From: Haemaphysalis longicornis
Lineage: Eukaryota; Arthropoda; Arachnida; Ixodida; Ixodidae
Direction of reading: 5' to 3'
NCBI GenBank assembly: GCA_013339765.2
Contig: CM023457.1
Location: forward strand, 61,001,355 to 61,065,354
Length of the DNA stretch: 64,000 bases
The notes below the pieces were generated by a model, which had not been told where the DNA came from, did no database searches, and worked only from the letters and a program-made list of their open reading frames with translations. Of the stretch, positions 35,311 to 46,440 are shown in pieces. A program made the position numbers and the translations under genes. Numbering within the stretch: position 1 is the stretch's first letter; each line of letters starts with the position of its first letter.

Positions 35311-35886
35311 GACTCGATTCAGCCACCCGGCCAAGTAAAACAGTGCCTGCGCAATAGTCTTATATATCGTCACAGCTAAACTGCCCATCTAAGCCCGGTG
35401 TAATGTTCATACTTGTCAACATTGTTGAAGAAGAACAAGACATTACGCAAATATGAGACAACAAATCAATACAGAAGTGATATTTGCAGTGTTCCTTTAT
35501 AAAAAAATCACACATGCTTGATTTTCGCGAAATTAAAATACTTCCAACTGCCAGAAAAAAATTCACTCCGCCGTCGCCTGCTGTCGGCCCGCCACTATAG
35601 CTTCTGGCGCCATTTTAAGAAATCAACCGGCAACAGTTACGAAAGGTTCCACTAGATAGGTTCCACGTTCTCTTGCAACGCACGTGGAGTAGGGAAACGC
35701 GGTTCTATAAACGTTGAAGTAGGGCGCCTCGATTCACGCGTGTTCTCGTACGGCAGCCTTGGCATCGAGACACCGGCCTGGAGCAGTGAAACGCGGTAAA
35801 TTTAAAATGATTTAAGCAAACCTTTGGCGTATTTTACCTTGGGAGGAGCGCGACGCAAGAGAAAACAAATGAGAGGGAGCGGGAAG

Positions 35887-35960
<74 letters not shown>

Positions 35961-35987
35961 AGAGAGAGCAGAGAGAGAGAGAGAGGA

Positions 35988-36023
<36 letters not shown>

Positions 36024-36115
36024 TTAATGTGGCTGGAGAGTCAGCTCTGCTGGCGGCAGGGCTTGTACGCAGATGGGGATGATTGCAAGGCAGTGAAGTG
36101 AATGTGAGAGATCTG
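35887..36115 (-). mobile_element. (GA)n tract with minus-strand retroelement 3' end
   Basis: An interrupted GA run at about 35887-36021 leads into CCTTTAATGTGGCTGGAGAG and GTACGCAGATGGGGATGA. On the minus strand this is a 3' end of the form CAGCCACATTAAAGG(TC)n. It is related to the ends at 9141 and 37282 (shared CAGATGGGG-TGA block). Confidence 0.6.
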
Positions 36116-36702
36116 GAAAGCAGCAATAGAGAGAAAAAAAAGTTAAATAAAAATGGCACGCAATGCAGTGCAAAGAAAAAACCCGAAATAAAGTTAAGGA
36201 AAGAAAAAAAATTGAGGCGAATGGAGCCCAGGAAGCGCAGAGCGCCTAACAGAAAAAGGAGTCAAAGCGTACACGACGACGCAAACGCGTACAGACGTAG
36301 CCATGCGCACAATGGAAGAATTAGAAATTTTTGTCTAGTCCTGAATCTTGCAAAAAACGCAGAAGCATTTTTGTCCCTAAATATGAGTCATTGTTTTTGT
36401 CCCAGGGTCCAAGAAAGTGAGGCATTTACTTAGCAAAAGTCGATAAACACTATCGTCTTTTGTCGACATTTGCAACGAAAGGAGCAGATACGCGGCAAAT
36501 TTTTTCTTTTATAAATGGGAAGTCGTTTGGGCCGGATGCATGGAGATTTGCCATCCAATGCTAAATTGTTATTGATATTTGCAGTGGATATGTGCACTCC
36601 TTTAGGAGATATCTCCGAAATCGGGCCTCATTTTTTATGGAAACACACAACTAGCACTCATTTAGGGGTTATAAGTTACGGCCTTATGATGGTTTTATGG
36701 TT

Positions 36703-36970
36703 GATGTTTGTTTGTTTGTTTGTTTGTTTGTTTGTTTATTTAGGCAGAGTACAAGTACACCGTGCAAAAAAACAGAATATTTTCCAATCTTCTGCCAAGG
36801 CGAACGGGGCAAAAGGCGTTGAGCCCATTTGATCGAGCCCGATTGAATATTGATGTTAAATATTGATGTTAAATATGATTATGATTGATGTTAAATATTT
36901 TATTATTATTATGATTGATGATTGATTATGATTGAAATATTATGATTGATGTTAAATATTTTATTCATAA
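36703..36970 (+). repeat. (GTTT)n run and slipped TTGATGTTAAATATT repeats, copy B only
   Basis: A (TGTT)n run at about 36703-36738 and a series of partial repeats of GATTGATGTTAAATATT (about 36846-36962) expand copy B. The corresponding place in copy A holds only GTTAATATTTTATTC. This looks like local replication slippage at an AT-rich site. Confidence 0.75.
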
Positions 36971-37130
36971 AGAAAGGGCGGAGGCCACGTCGAGTGAGTT
37001 GGGAGCGGAAGAAGTAGGAGGGGGGGGGGGGGGGTGCGATCCATTGATGACGGCTGTTCGTAGGGTTCTGTTCAACACTGAATGATTTATTCACTTGTGT
37101 AGGAAAGAGGAAAACAGCGTATGCGGGGGC

Positions 37131-37400
<270 letters not shown>

Positions 37401-38017
37401 CTAGCAAAATTGGGAGAGATATTAAATTTGAAAAGGAAATCATTGGGGTAACTCTGAATCAAAGACAATGTAAACGGTGCGAATAAAGGGAGGAACACCG
37501 CCCAAGAGAAATAGATAGATAAACAACACAGCACGAAAGGGTACATATTCGAGAGACTTGCACTGATTACATCTGATTACCATCTAAAGAGTTGTTTCGA
37601 GATTCAGAGTCTAGTCAGAAGCGGAGCATAGTTTAGTTCCCAAGGTACTTTCGCTATACGTGAGACTAAAAATGACTTGTGCATCTGCCCGCGATTCGCT
37701 GCTCGAACGCTGTCATTTTCTTGGGCCCTGGGCCAATAGTAATGATAGCATTTTGGCTGTAGGCTATCGCTATATAACTAATGCTGGACCGCTCTGCGTG
37801 AAGAACTGCATAATCAGGTTGATGGTGCGTGCATCCAGTGTTAAGGGATTGATAGGGTTTCAGGAATGTGGGTGCGGGGAAGTGACATTGCGGTATTGAG
37901 AGAATTTTTAGAATGTCCAGACCAGGTGGTTTAGATCAGTCTTGACGGCTTCATCACGGTACCGGCATTTCGGGGTTGCGTCGGGGTCGTACCAATATTG
38001 GGTTGCTTCTGGCGGAA

Positions 38018-38137
38018 ATGATGAACATGAATAGAGTTTCAGATGCCGCGCAGCACAAACGAAGCACCATCGGCCAAACAGTGCCTTGACAAAATGCCAG
38101 GACATTTTGTTAGGGATTGGTCTGCCTCGATGTGCAC

Positions 38138-38235
<98 letters not shown>

Positions 38236-38575
38236 CACAATAACTCTAAAGGCCCTCCGAGGAGTATATTACTTGGGTGACATTATAATGGTGAAACGCA
38301 GTTGAGTGCATCAATGTACTAAATAAATCAGCAAAGATAAATGAAAATAAAATAAATTACAGTACATCACGTAAAAGAACACACACAGGACAGACACGAA
38401 AAAATAGTTATCGAAACAGTTTCTCAAAACCCCGGACAACGTCCAAGAGACGTTTACTAGCATGCGGAAAGAAAAAAAAAATTAGTGCCCTTGCGCTCTG
38501 TGAAGTAGGATGACCTGCGAAGCTGCATGCCCTCCACGCAGTGCATGGAACAAAACACGTTGGTTTGTAATTTAC
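38018..38575 (-). mobile_element. LINE-like 3' module with (TTTA)n, inverted relative to copy A
   Basis: This is the reverse complement of 9988-10586. It includes GCCGCGCAGCACAAACGAAG, GGCCCTCCGAGGAGTATATT and the T-rich block now read as A-rich (about 38330-38480). The (TTTA)n run at about 38140-38236 is about 97 bases long. Which orientation is ancestral cannot be told from two copies. Confidence 0.7.
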
Positions 38576-38631
38576 GACCGAGCATACTTCATAGCCAATA
38601 ACCTGAATGAAACTTTGAACAGACCTGAGAT

Positions 38632-38820
38632 TTATTCTAGCGGACAAACGAAGAGCTGTCTCTTATCCTCCCGCGTGGTAGGCATCTTACTGCTCGTGTA
38701 ACACGCCAACCCAATCCACTCTATCACTGAGGACAGCGGACAGGTCGCATTGGGCTGTTTGACGGCCACGGTGAACCTCACGCCAACACAACGCACATGT
38801 CATCAGTAAGGGTGTGACCT
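38632..38820 (-). mobile_element. Helentron-like repeat, endonuclease-like unit 1 (degenerate)
   Basis: On the minus strand the unit ends with PTTRED then LFVCPLE, a stop, and an AATAAA. It shares VIEWIGLACYTSSKMPTT with the neighbouring unit. An in-frame stop and a shift separate the first part (TDDMCVVLA). Together with the next unit and the one at 40.6 kb it forms a small family of minus-strand copies with identical 3' ends. Confidence 0.45.
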
Positions 38821-39120
38821 AGCTTTATCCTAGCGGACAAACGAAGAGCTGTCTCTTTTCTTCCCGCGTCGTAGGCATCTTACCATTTGTGTAACACGCC
38901 AATCTAATCCACTCTACCACTGAAGACACCGAACCGGGCGCATTGTTCTGTTTGACGGCCACGTTTAAACCTCGCGTCAACACGACAGACATGTCATCAG
39001 TATGGGCATGAAACCTATATCTGCGCGTGCCCGCACCCCTCCCTCCCTCCACTCCCAACCCGTACCCGCATAAACCGGCAACGGTTCATGAGCGGGTGCT
39101 TAGAAGTGAAAGATACTGTC
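38821..39120 (-). mobile_element. Helentron-like repeat, endonuclease-like unit 2
   Basis: Minus-strand frame 39058-38825 reads TDDMSVVLTRGLNVAVKQ, then VVEWIRLACYTNGKMPTTRE and LFVCPLG. The layout DD-x-V-GxN..WI-GL-C-T..PTTR is what I expect of the endonuclease/exonuclease/phosphatase domain near its GDFN motif, as found downstream of the helicase in Helentrons. The GDFN position is changed to RGLN, so catalysis would be lost. The assignment is by resemblance only. Confidence 0.4.
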
Positions 39121-40582
39121 GAGCATGTCGCTCTAAAAGCCCTTTGAGCTCAACGAGTGATATTGGCCCACGTTGGTGTTCCAAGCGGGCCAGTTGCTGT
39201 TCACCCGGGAGGGATTCGCAGCTACTCGAACAGCTGGAACTTTCTTTCTTTCTTTACAAGCTTATGCAAGACGATACTACGAAACATTGCCTTGGGGGGC
39301 ATTGCTAAAGGCACAGAAGTTGCCTGACTGAGGCCACACCCGCCTTAAAGCAGCAGACGTTGCCACAAAGCAATAGAAATTGCAAGAAAAATTTACAAGG
39401 TAAAAGAGACACTAGCACACACTGTACAACGGGGCAGGTTTAGAAATTTTGTACCAAGCTGTTTGTAATTTTTAGAGACTGAATGAACAAAGAGTGCAAA
39501 AAAATTCTGCAGGCATTCAGTGAATTTGCGTAGCATTTCTATGCCGCTTGTCTTGACTGTTGAATCCTGTCCGACCAATAATCTCCAGTTAGGCTATTGT
39601 AATGATCACTGGTGACACTTGTGCGAAACCTTCATTATTTTGCAAATGTAGGGCGTTACACGGTTCGCCATTTCCCGTAAATATTTTACATTTTGCTTAT
39701 ACGTTTCGTTTTTCGAAATTTGGTTCGACAAAGGCATCTTGGAATAAGGATGCCTCGCACTGGGTGGAGGTCTTAAAACATGCTCCTGCTCATTGCTACA
39801 GCAAATGTTTGTCTCTATCCCCATTTACGCTATTCTAACGATTACAGGGGAAAATTTCGTGAAATCTGCATTATTGTGTATATGCCATGCGTTATACGTT
39901 TTGCCATTTTGCGTAATTTTTTAATACAAAAACAGAAACACTCGCACAAAACATCTTTAGCAGCGCGCGGTATTACAAAATTAAAAATTATTCTTGTAGT
40001 TACAACGATACCTTCGCATCTATCCAATAGAAAATAGTAGGTTCTTAATAAATTTCTTGTATAAAGATGTTTTCTCTCTCTCTCTTGTATTGTAACGGCA
40101 TTGTTCCTGAACTTACGACTTCAATATCGTGGGGTGTTCGTTCAACACATGTGGTATCTTGGAAGACAGTTTTTGGTCACCATAGTTGGTTCGGGATCTT
40201 GGTTGTGTTAATAAAGTTTTTAACAACTAATAGGGGCTCTCTTTTGTTTGGTGTTTAAGCATAAACAGGATATCCGAGCTGTATTTTCACCATATTTCAA
40301 TAAATAATTTATACACCTGTGTTTTTCTGACATCAAAAATTCTATATTCGGTGTAGTATACAGTGTAACGTCCTTACTGGGTTGAATATTTCGTATTGAA
40401 CGCAATGGTCAATTTTGGAGGGCCTGTAGGAGGCCGCAACGGCGGCTACAGCGGCTTTCTGTTGTTTTCAAGCCAATTCACGCTTCTGTTCGGGTGGACG
40501 CTGCTTCAGCTTCCGGTGTTCTTCCTTCAAGCGAACGACATGCGTCCGTCCCACAGTAAGTTAACCCCTCGAAGGCCTCAAC
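39121..40582. other. Spacer inside the Helentron-like region
   Basis: No gene is recognised between endonuclease-like units 2 and 3. A plus-strand retroelement tail, TATAAAGATGTTTTCTCTCT followed by more TC, lies at about 40050-40087. A short TTTCTTTCTTTC run is at about 39241-39256. The tail TATAAAGATGTTTTC(TC)n is nearly the same as the one at 63258-63287. Confidence 0.5.
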
Positions 40583-40947
40583 CTTTATTCTAGCGGACAC
40601 ACACGTGGGTGTCCCTTTCGCCGCCCAGTCGTCGTAGGCATTTAATTGCCAGTGCAACACACCAACCCAGACCCAAACCGCTCGATTGCGGAGGACAGCT
40701 GACAGGGCGCATTGAGCCATGAGACTCCCACGTTTAAATCTCCAACCACCGAAACGGATATATCATCGGTAGTGGCAGTAAGCCCTGCTGTGCGTGCATG
40801 CCCCCTCCCTCCACCCCCAACCCGTGCACGTCTAAACCGGCAACCGGGGACGGGCGCATAATTAGGCGTGAAATACACCGGCGAAGGAGAGAAAGACTTT
40901 ATATGCGACCGGACTAAGATTTGTTATTATTCTTCCGCCAGAAGAAC
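40583..40947 (-). mobile_element. Helentron-like repeat, endonuclease-like unit 3 (best preserved)
   Basis: Minus-strand frame 40878-40642 contains TDDISVSVVGDLNVGVS, then SSAIERFGSGLVCC, and after a stop MPTTTGRR and VCPLE. VVGDLN is one residue from the GDFN motif of EEP-type nucleases. The spacing to ERFG-L-C and PTT fits the domain as I know it from Helentron proteins. The unit ends in CTAGAATAAAGG. A further 119 bases of upstream unit sequence recur at 10801-10919. It lacks the start and the last catalytic His of the domain. Confidence 0.45.
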
Positions 40948-41441
40948 TATGACCAGCTGGTGAACGAGGGCTGCCGACGCGACAATGTTGCTGGGAATGA
41001 CTTTTAAGCTAAAGAAGAATTATGTGTTCCCGCCGGTGTTCCAACGGGGCAAGTTCCTTTAAACCGGCTGGGACCCACAGCTGGTGGGCGAAGTGGAATT
41101 TCAGGCGGCAACAACGGCCGCGGCAACATTCCCGGCGGCGGCGGTGGCGGCTGCTTTCGCGTATTTCACACCCATTCGCGCTTCTGTTGATTCCCCGCAA
41201 TCATCTGATAATGGCGCTACGGCCACTGTCAGCCGACTGCGGAACTTATGAGTGCGGAACTGTGCGAGCCGCCGAACAGCGGCTTCAACCCTCACGGAGA
41301 CGGCCATGCCTGGAGGATACGTGATTTTCGAACTTGGCTTGACCTATCTGTCATCTTGACTTGACTTAAAGTGCTTTTTGTGAAACACAAGAGCTATAAA
41401 TAATATTGAAAAGTTTATAAATTATTAGTCGTGTAAACAAC
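40948..41441. other. GC-rich spacer between helicase remnant and endonuclease-like units
   Basis: GC-rich, alanine-coding-like sequence in several frames, with no recognisable domain. An intact Helentron would have helicase-to-nuclease linker here. The frames are not conserved enough to say. Confidence 0.4.
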
Positions 41442-41872
41442 TTATACTTCCTGTTTATCAACACGAAAATGTATTATGCCGGGGTACAGAAATTTCCTCG
41501 ACATCTTATCCGTCACGGAAATGACATCACCAAAAAAATTACACCATCTTCCCGTGGGGAAACCTGATGAGAATGCGAAGCATCGTGGCGGTTCCGTGTG
41601 GTTCCATTGTGTTGCCGTTATGTTGAGTGATCTGGTTTTTACTAGCGCCAGAGGGAATTCCGCGTCCGGGTCCACACCGGTGGCAAAGGCACGCAAGTGC
41701 TGTTGTGTTACGGTGAGTAGGCGGTGGTTCTTGAGGCGCCGAAACTCGTCCATCATGTTCTTGTCGATGTTGTCTCTGTGGTAGAATCGGTAGTCTCCGT
41801 CAGCTTTGGTGAGGTAAAGGTTGTTGACATTGGTGCACCGGCTGAGAGCAATGTACACGCCCTCCTCTTCGC
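41442..41872 (-). pseudogene. PIF1-type helicase C-terminus of a Helitron/Helentron
   Basis: Read from about 41872 down, EEGVYIALSRCTNVNNLYLT is the motif VI region of PIF1-family superfamily 1 helicases (Y-x-A-L-S-R with the arginine finger). It is followed by GDYRFYHRDNIDKNMMDEFR. About 138 residues remain open to a stop at 41442. No upstream helicase motifs are found in frame. Above about 41875 the sequence holds an unrelated interspersed repeat with CTTCCC-GGGAA pieces. This is the decayed end of a rolling-circle transposon helicase. A host PIF1 gene is unlikely because neither the Walker region nor exons are present. Confidence 0.65.
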
Positions 41873-42188
41873 AGCTTTGTCTTCTCGTTCTTGTTCTTCT
41901 TCGGCGGTTCCCCTACGGGAAGATGACGACGGTGGTTGAACGCGAACCTATCTCGTGATGGATTCTTTGGATGGCCAATCCCTAGGGGCATCCTGCCACA
42001 ATCAGCATCAGAGGCGCTGCGGACGGGGCTGGTTGAGCTGCAAGGCGCGTGGCGCTTCCCGCCACAGCTTCCCCACGGGAAATTCAGCATCCCCCTCTAA
42101 AGTTTTCAGTTCGTCGTTTCCGTTGACGTTCAGCTTCGCGTGCCTTCGTTGTATCAGTAGCTTCTTGACGTAGTTTGAATGAGTCAAG

Positions 42189-42564
42189 GACATAAGGCGC
42201 GTTCGTAGCACTTGCTCCTGTCCCGGATTTGTAGCGTAGTGGGAAGAGCACCGCGTACCTCCCGTTGCGGCCAGAGAGTCGTGGGATCGAAACCGGGCGC
42301 CGCTAACTATTTCTTTTTTTTATAGTGCAGTATCGCGGAGCTGTGGGTGTAAGGAGGAGAGTCGCGCATGCGCAGTGAGCGTGTGGACGGCGCCGCCATC
42401 AACGACGCAGGACCAGGCGAGCCTAAGAAATGCTCCGCATTTAAAAGTTCAATTGGCGTGGTGGCGCTAGGCACGATCACTCTAGCCGCAGCGGGAGGTG
42501 TGAAACGCTCTACCGACTGAGCCATGAATCATACCCCGGTAGCTGTACGAACGCGCCTTATGTC
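42189..42564. mobile_element. Foldback element with tRNA-like arms
   Basis: A perfect 19-bp inverted repeat, GACATAAGGCGCGTTCGTA at 42189-42207 and its complement at 42546-42564, bounds a 376-bp element. Inside, each arm carries a tRNA-like segment pointing inward. The left one has GTAGCGTAGTGGG and GTGGGATCGAAACCGG (42231-42296). The right one, on the minus strand, starts ATGGCTCAGTCGGTAGAGCG (42525-42506). The arms share the ACCTCCCG(T/C)TGCGGC(C/T)AGAG block. The central 150 bases are unrelated. It could be a MITE built from a tRNA-like SINE. Confidence 0.7.
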
Positions 42565-42566
42565 GT

Positions 42567-43850
42567 TCCCTCTAAGTTGTTCATTCAGATGGTGCTGCCG
42601 TCTAGGAGAGGGGAAGCGAAGTAGGGCGTCATGACGCTAATGAGCGCCGATAGTTGGCGCCTCGATAGGGCAGCGTGTAGCAGCGGTAGCTGCCGTGTTT
42701 AACTATCCGCTGCCTATGTGGAACGCCGCTCAGCTTGTGGAACGCCGCCGCCGCGTTCCACAATCTGAGTTCGTCGCAGCGCAAGCGTATGCGTACACGT
42801 CACGGAGCAGGACCAATGTGGTCGCACCTTTGCCTAAGCGACCCGCCAGCAGAACGTCGCTCGCCAAGCACATCCATAAGACTGCTGCCGACCCGCAAAT
42901 CATGCTCCTTTCGCTGTAGCGTACTGTCACTTCACCAAACGATTCGCTGACAACCCGTTCGCTTTGCGAGCGCCTGGGGTTTCAATCGGCTTTACGCAAT
43001 GCCCTGGAGCGTGTATTCCAGTGTCTAATGTTGATGCGCCTAACGTTGCCATACCGACAAAATATAAACAGCGATGTGCAATTTCATATCGATGAACAAT
43101 AAACATTCACGTGCCCCTGTGAGGGTACATTTCGTGTTTTACCGATTCCTATGAAAGAAGGATCAACCACATTTTTTTTATATTGAGGTTTAGAATTATT
43201 GTTCTATTAGATGGGGAGAAGTTTAGAAATTATATAAACGGCTGACTATAGCGGAGTCGGTGGCTAGGCGGGGAAGCGTTTTTTTTTGCGTTTTTTTTTT
43301 TTTTTTTGCGTTCGAGTCTGCAATGGCGTGCACCTGACGCCGGGCGGCTGTACTGTATTTGAAGAGTATGCAAAGCCACGGGCGGGAACAGCAATTTTCC
43401 GTGCGTCTTGTTCACGCCAATGAATACAGGCAGCTGATAACTAGCGGGAAAGGGCTATGGTGTGCTGGCGCGAGCAGCCTAGCAGACGACGGTTGCATTG
43501 GTGAAACCGTTCTGCGCATGCGACAAGCCCTCGCATGTTTCGCCGCGTTTTGTCGTGATAAGGTGCTGGCCACGACCAACGTGGTGCTTACCCACCCTCC
43601 TTGCTGCGTGAAGGATAAGTCGACGGCTGTATACATATACTTACTGCTGGTATTGGTTTTTATGTGGCTTAGCCGCTAACGCGCTGGTGTTGTCCTAGCA
43701 AACGTCGTGATGAACGGGTTGCTGCTACCGTCTATCCTGTTCGGAATTCCGAATTGGCGTCCCTCTTGAGAAATGTTGTAGAACATGACAAGCGCTAGAT
43801 GCGACTGCTTTCACATCCATTTCATTCCAGCCGAGCATTATTTGCTCATT
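42567..43850. other. Unannotated stretch
   Basis: No gene recognised. There are poly-T runs at about 43279-43307. A CAATAAACATTCACG followed by CCTGTGAGGGTACATTTCG segment (about 43097-43134) looks like a retroelement 3' end by its AATAAA, but no coding part is visible. Confidence 0.5.
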
Positions 43851-44293
43851 GCAGTCATAGAGTTTCATACTAATATAGACTAGGGGGAAATCTGGCGCCA
43901 CTGTCTATGGGAGCCGCGCTCATCGAGCGTTCCGTCATATCCGGTCAGGCGCGTTCCACTTGTCCTTGGCATGGCTCCTGAACAGGCTGAAAAGTTGCCT
44001 CTGGTTGCAAAAAGCGACAATATTACTCTACTCTTAAAGATTGTTGAAATTGGTTTGTTATTATACTATTGAACTTCCAGAAAGGTCTAATTTTCAGTAA
44101 ATATTTAGAAGATGCACGATGCAGAAGGAAAAAAAGTCACCTTTCTGGCTTCGAGACAAAAAAGAAGCCATATGGCTAGCTATGCCAAGTAGGCGAGGAA
44201 CGTCGCTAGGTGCAATGGCGCCGCCCACGGCGGCCCACGATAGAAGCGCCTGATTTCCCTCTAGTATATATTAGTATGAAACTCTATGATTGC
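43851..44293. mobile_element. CATAGAGTTTC TIR element, 443 bp (MITE)
   Basis: The first 42 bases (GCAGTCATAGAGTTTCATAC onward) and the last 42 (TTAGTATGAAACTCTATGAT inward) are inverted repeats with only four or five mismatches by eye. The subterminal GGAAATCTGGCGCC follows the left repeat. No transposase is encoded. Related single ends are at 15331, 16717 and 44440-44535, so this is a dispersed family. The same CATAGAGTTTC..CTAGAGGGAA theme is, from memory, abundant in tick genomes. Confidence 0.75.
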
Positions 44294-44439
44294 CGCCACC
44301 AGAATCGGGCGCCAACAGCAATTCTTGCCTCGGAACGAGCCGTCGACGCTTTCGACGCGAAAACCGAAACTGATGGCGCAGAAAAATCCGAAGCCGAGTA
44401 CATGTAACAACCGCCAAGCCTCAAGTTAATCCAAGTTGG

Positions 44440-44535
44440 AAAATCACATGTCTACGTTACACATCAGCTCCATGGTGGTTGAACGATTGCAGCGCCAGTG
44501 TCCCCTTAGTGTTTGGTATGAAACTCTATGCTGAG
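44440..44535 (-). mobile_element. Terminal fragment of the CATAGAGTTTC TIR family
   Basis: On the minus strand it begins GCATAGAGTTTCATACCAAA, continues CACTAAGGGGACACTGGCGC and fades out by about 44440. It is diverged in the TATAGACTAG segment compared with the element at 43851-44293. No second terminus is visible. Confidence 0.5.
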
Positions 44536-44599
44536 ACGCATCAGATATGCACCGTGTCCGAGAAGACTGCAGCTCGCGCTTAGCCCAAAGTTCGCATTC

Positions 44600-44930
44600 G
44601 GGAGTATAATAATGGTCACTGCAATTTTTTATTTCACTTCGTCCGCGATCATTCATCTTCATCGTCAGAGAAAGTTGGATTTACTGGAGGGGGGTATCGG
44701 CGTACAACTGGATCAGGACACTAAAGCTTCGCTTTAAAGAACGTTTGCGGTGGCCCGTATCTATCTGCGTCCTTCGTGATATTAACCGGGAACCTATGTG
44801 ATTTATCCATTTCGACATGGTCAAAGCGGTTTGGAAAACTCAGACGACAACCGAAGAATTCGTTACGAAAAAGCTTCACGTTCAACCATCGTCGTCGTTA
44901 GACGTATGGGTTCGTGACTTTTTAAAGGCG
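44600..44930 (+). repeat. Mixed fragments of interspersed repeats
   Basis: TTCATCTTCATCGTCAGAGA then AAGTTGG (about 44648-44678) matches the body of the SINE-like repeat at 12230-12255. A further segment at about 44871-44910 (AAGCTTCACGTTCAACCATC, GTCGTCGTTAGACG) matches pieces near 11848-11870 and 12020-12038. These are fragments without boundaries. Confidence 0.4.
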
Positions 44931-44994
44931 TTACACTGATGTGCCGTGAATAATCCGATTAGATGAAGCGTGCAGTGCGGTTTTGCAGGGCATC

Positions 44995-45260
44995 TAACTA
45001 ATAATAACCATCGTCGACGGCGGCGTTCTCGTCATCACCGCCTTAATCATCTGACTATTAAGTCCACTTCAGGTCGAAGGCCTAGCTCCGCTAGTCACCT
45101 CCCACCGCTCTTGTTCAGCACTGCTCTAGTCCCATTTAGCTACAGTAAATTAGTCTTGGGGCTATTGATTCCTTTTCAATGCCACCCCCTACACACATAC
45201 ACTTGCCCAGACAGACGACAAGACAGACAGACAGACAGACATAACAGACACGACAGACTG
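44995..45260 (-). mobile_element. RTE-like LINE 3' scrap and (ACAG)n run
   Basis: GTCATCACCGCC, then CACTTCAGGTCGAAGGCCTA and CACCTCCCACCGCTC (about 45033-45112) has the layout of the (ATC)n-headed repeat at 7131. Here it is closer to the usual GCAGGGCAAAGGCCTCTCCC type. An (AGAC)n run follows at about 45218-45243 and could be the tail of another element. Confidence 0.4.
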
Positions 45261-46229
45261 ACAGACCGACCTGACAAGTACGATTAGCCATGCCTCTTAC
45301 TCATTCTAACCGAAAAAATAGGAAGAAATACATAAAGGGACGCAATTATGACGATTGCATTTACGTACCGACATATACCACGCAACAGGATATGTCCTAG
45401 GATATGTCCTCTGCAACACAAATCAGGCTAGCCAACCGTGGACCGTACCCCACATGTGTATTAGACAACGCTTCACAAAACCGCTAATTAAATATCGATA
45501 ATTTAGCAATTCCAGAAGTTTACTCGATAAATAATAAATCACCAACTGATCAATAAATAAACAAATTAATCCCACCCATCGACCGTGGCGCCCTCTCTGT
45601 GCACCACCACGCAGCGCACTCCTCCCGTTGGCCATGGAGGCATTGTTAAGAATCAAATTACTGTTCAAATAATTTTTGTTGTAAAGCAATTTATTTGCCA
45701 ACGGTTTGTCGCCTGAATGACCTTTTCCAGCAATTAAAAGTGAAAAATTGGCGTCGTGCGCTTCCCCGCCGCTTTTAGAGTGGTCGTTTGCACTCTGCGG
45801 TGAGCAGACAACCAGAGGCGTCAACAGCGCTGTTCACACTTCGGAAATCCCTATATAAATTTATTCAGCCAAAGAAGGATTAAAAGAAAGAATTATGTTG
45901 CAAAAGCCATCAGAACAACAATTTAGTTTTTTAGAAAGATGTGCCAGTAGCAAAAGGGGCCAGTTACTGAGAGGGCGCTGCAGTCGACCAGTGTGCTGTC
46001 TGCCCGCAACCTTTATCACCAAATGGCCTTAGCTGAAGGCCTCGCACGGCGGACTATAGCCAAATTAATAGAGACTGTTATACTGCTTTCCCACAACATT
46101 CCCTAGAGGATGCACTCATTTCTAGTAGGAGTCGCCAGAGCCTTTATTAGCTCTTGGCCAATCCCCCTCACCGGCACGTTGCATACGGGGTGTAAGCCAG
46201 GGACAATTTTTTGATTGCTGTTGACGAAC
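45261..46229. other. Unannotated stretch
   Basis: No supported gene. The 133-codon minus frame at 45423-45824 shows no domain. Confidence 0.5.
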
Positions 46230-46440
46230 GAGAGAGAGATAATTAACGTTTACTCGAGAAAACAGTGGTAGTTGGGCCGCCACTCGGTGGGCTGGGTTAG
46301 TTTCAGTCCAGGTACCCTTGGGCCTTGGCTGCAGTCCAGGTGCGGATGACCAGAAAGATCTGGTCAGCGTGACGGGAGCTGGTCAGCAAGCCCTCTCACG
46401 GCTTCGGGGGAAGGGTTGGAAATTGTGGATGAGCGATGAG
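46230..46440 (-). mobile_element. LINE-like minus-strand 3' end
   Basis: GAGAGAGATAATTAACGTTT at 46231-46250 reads on the minus strand as AAACGTTAATTATC(TC)n. This is the same tail style as 12632 and other (TC)n-tailed ends here. The adjoining GC-rich 200 bases could be the 3' end of an ORF2, but no motif is secure. Confidence 0.4.

Larger units (their letters stand above)
35215..36565 (+). other. Segment present only in copy B
   Basis: Copy A goes directly from a CTTGCACC..ATGCAAGC segment (about 8641-8662) to TTGTTATTGATATTTGCAAC (near 8679). Copy B has about 1.35 kb between the same landmarks. Contents include a (TCTG)n run, a (GA)n-tailed retroelement end and otherwise unrecognised sequence. 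Either an insertion in B or a deletion in A would explain it. No target duplication is clear. Confidence 0.7.

Noticed and set aside
42231..42300. True tRNA genes at 42231-42300, 42455-42525, 12111-12180 and the Ruka heads
   Set aside because: Box A and B are present but acceptor and anticodon arms do not pair cleanly by eye, and each lies in a dispersed repeat. A covariance scan would decide.
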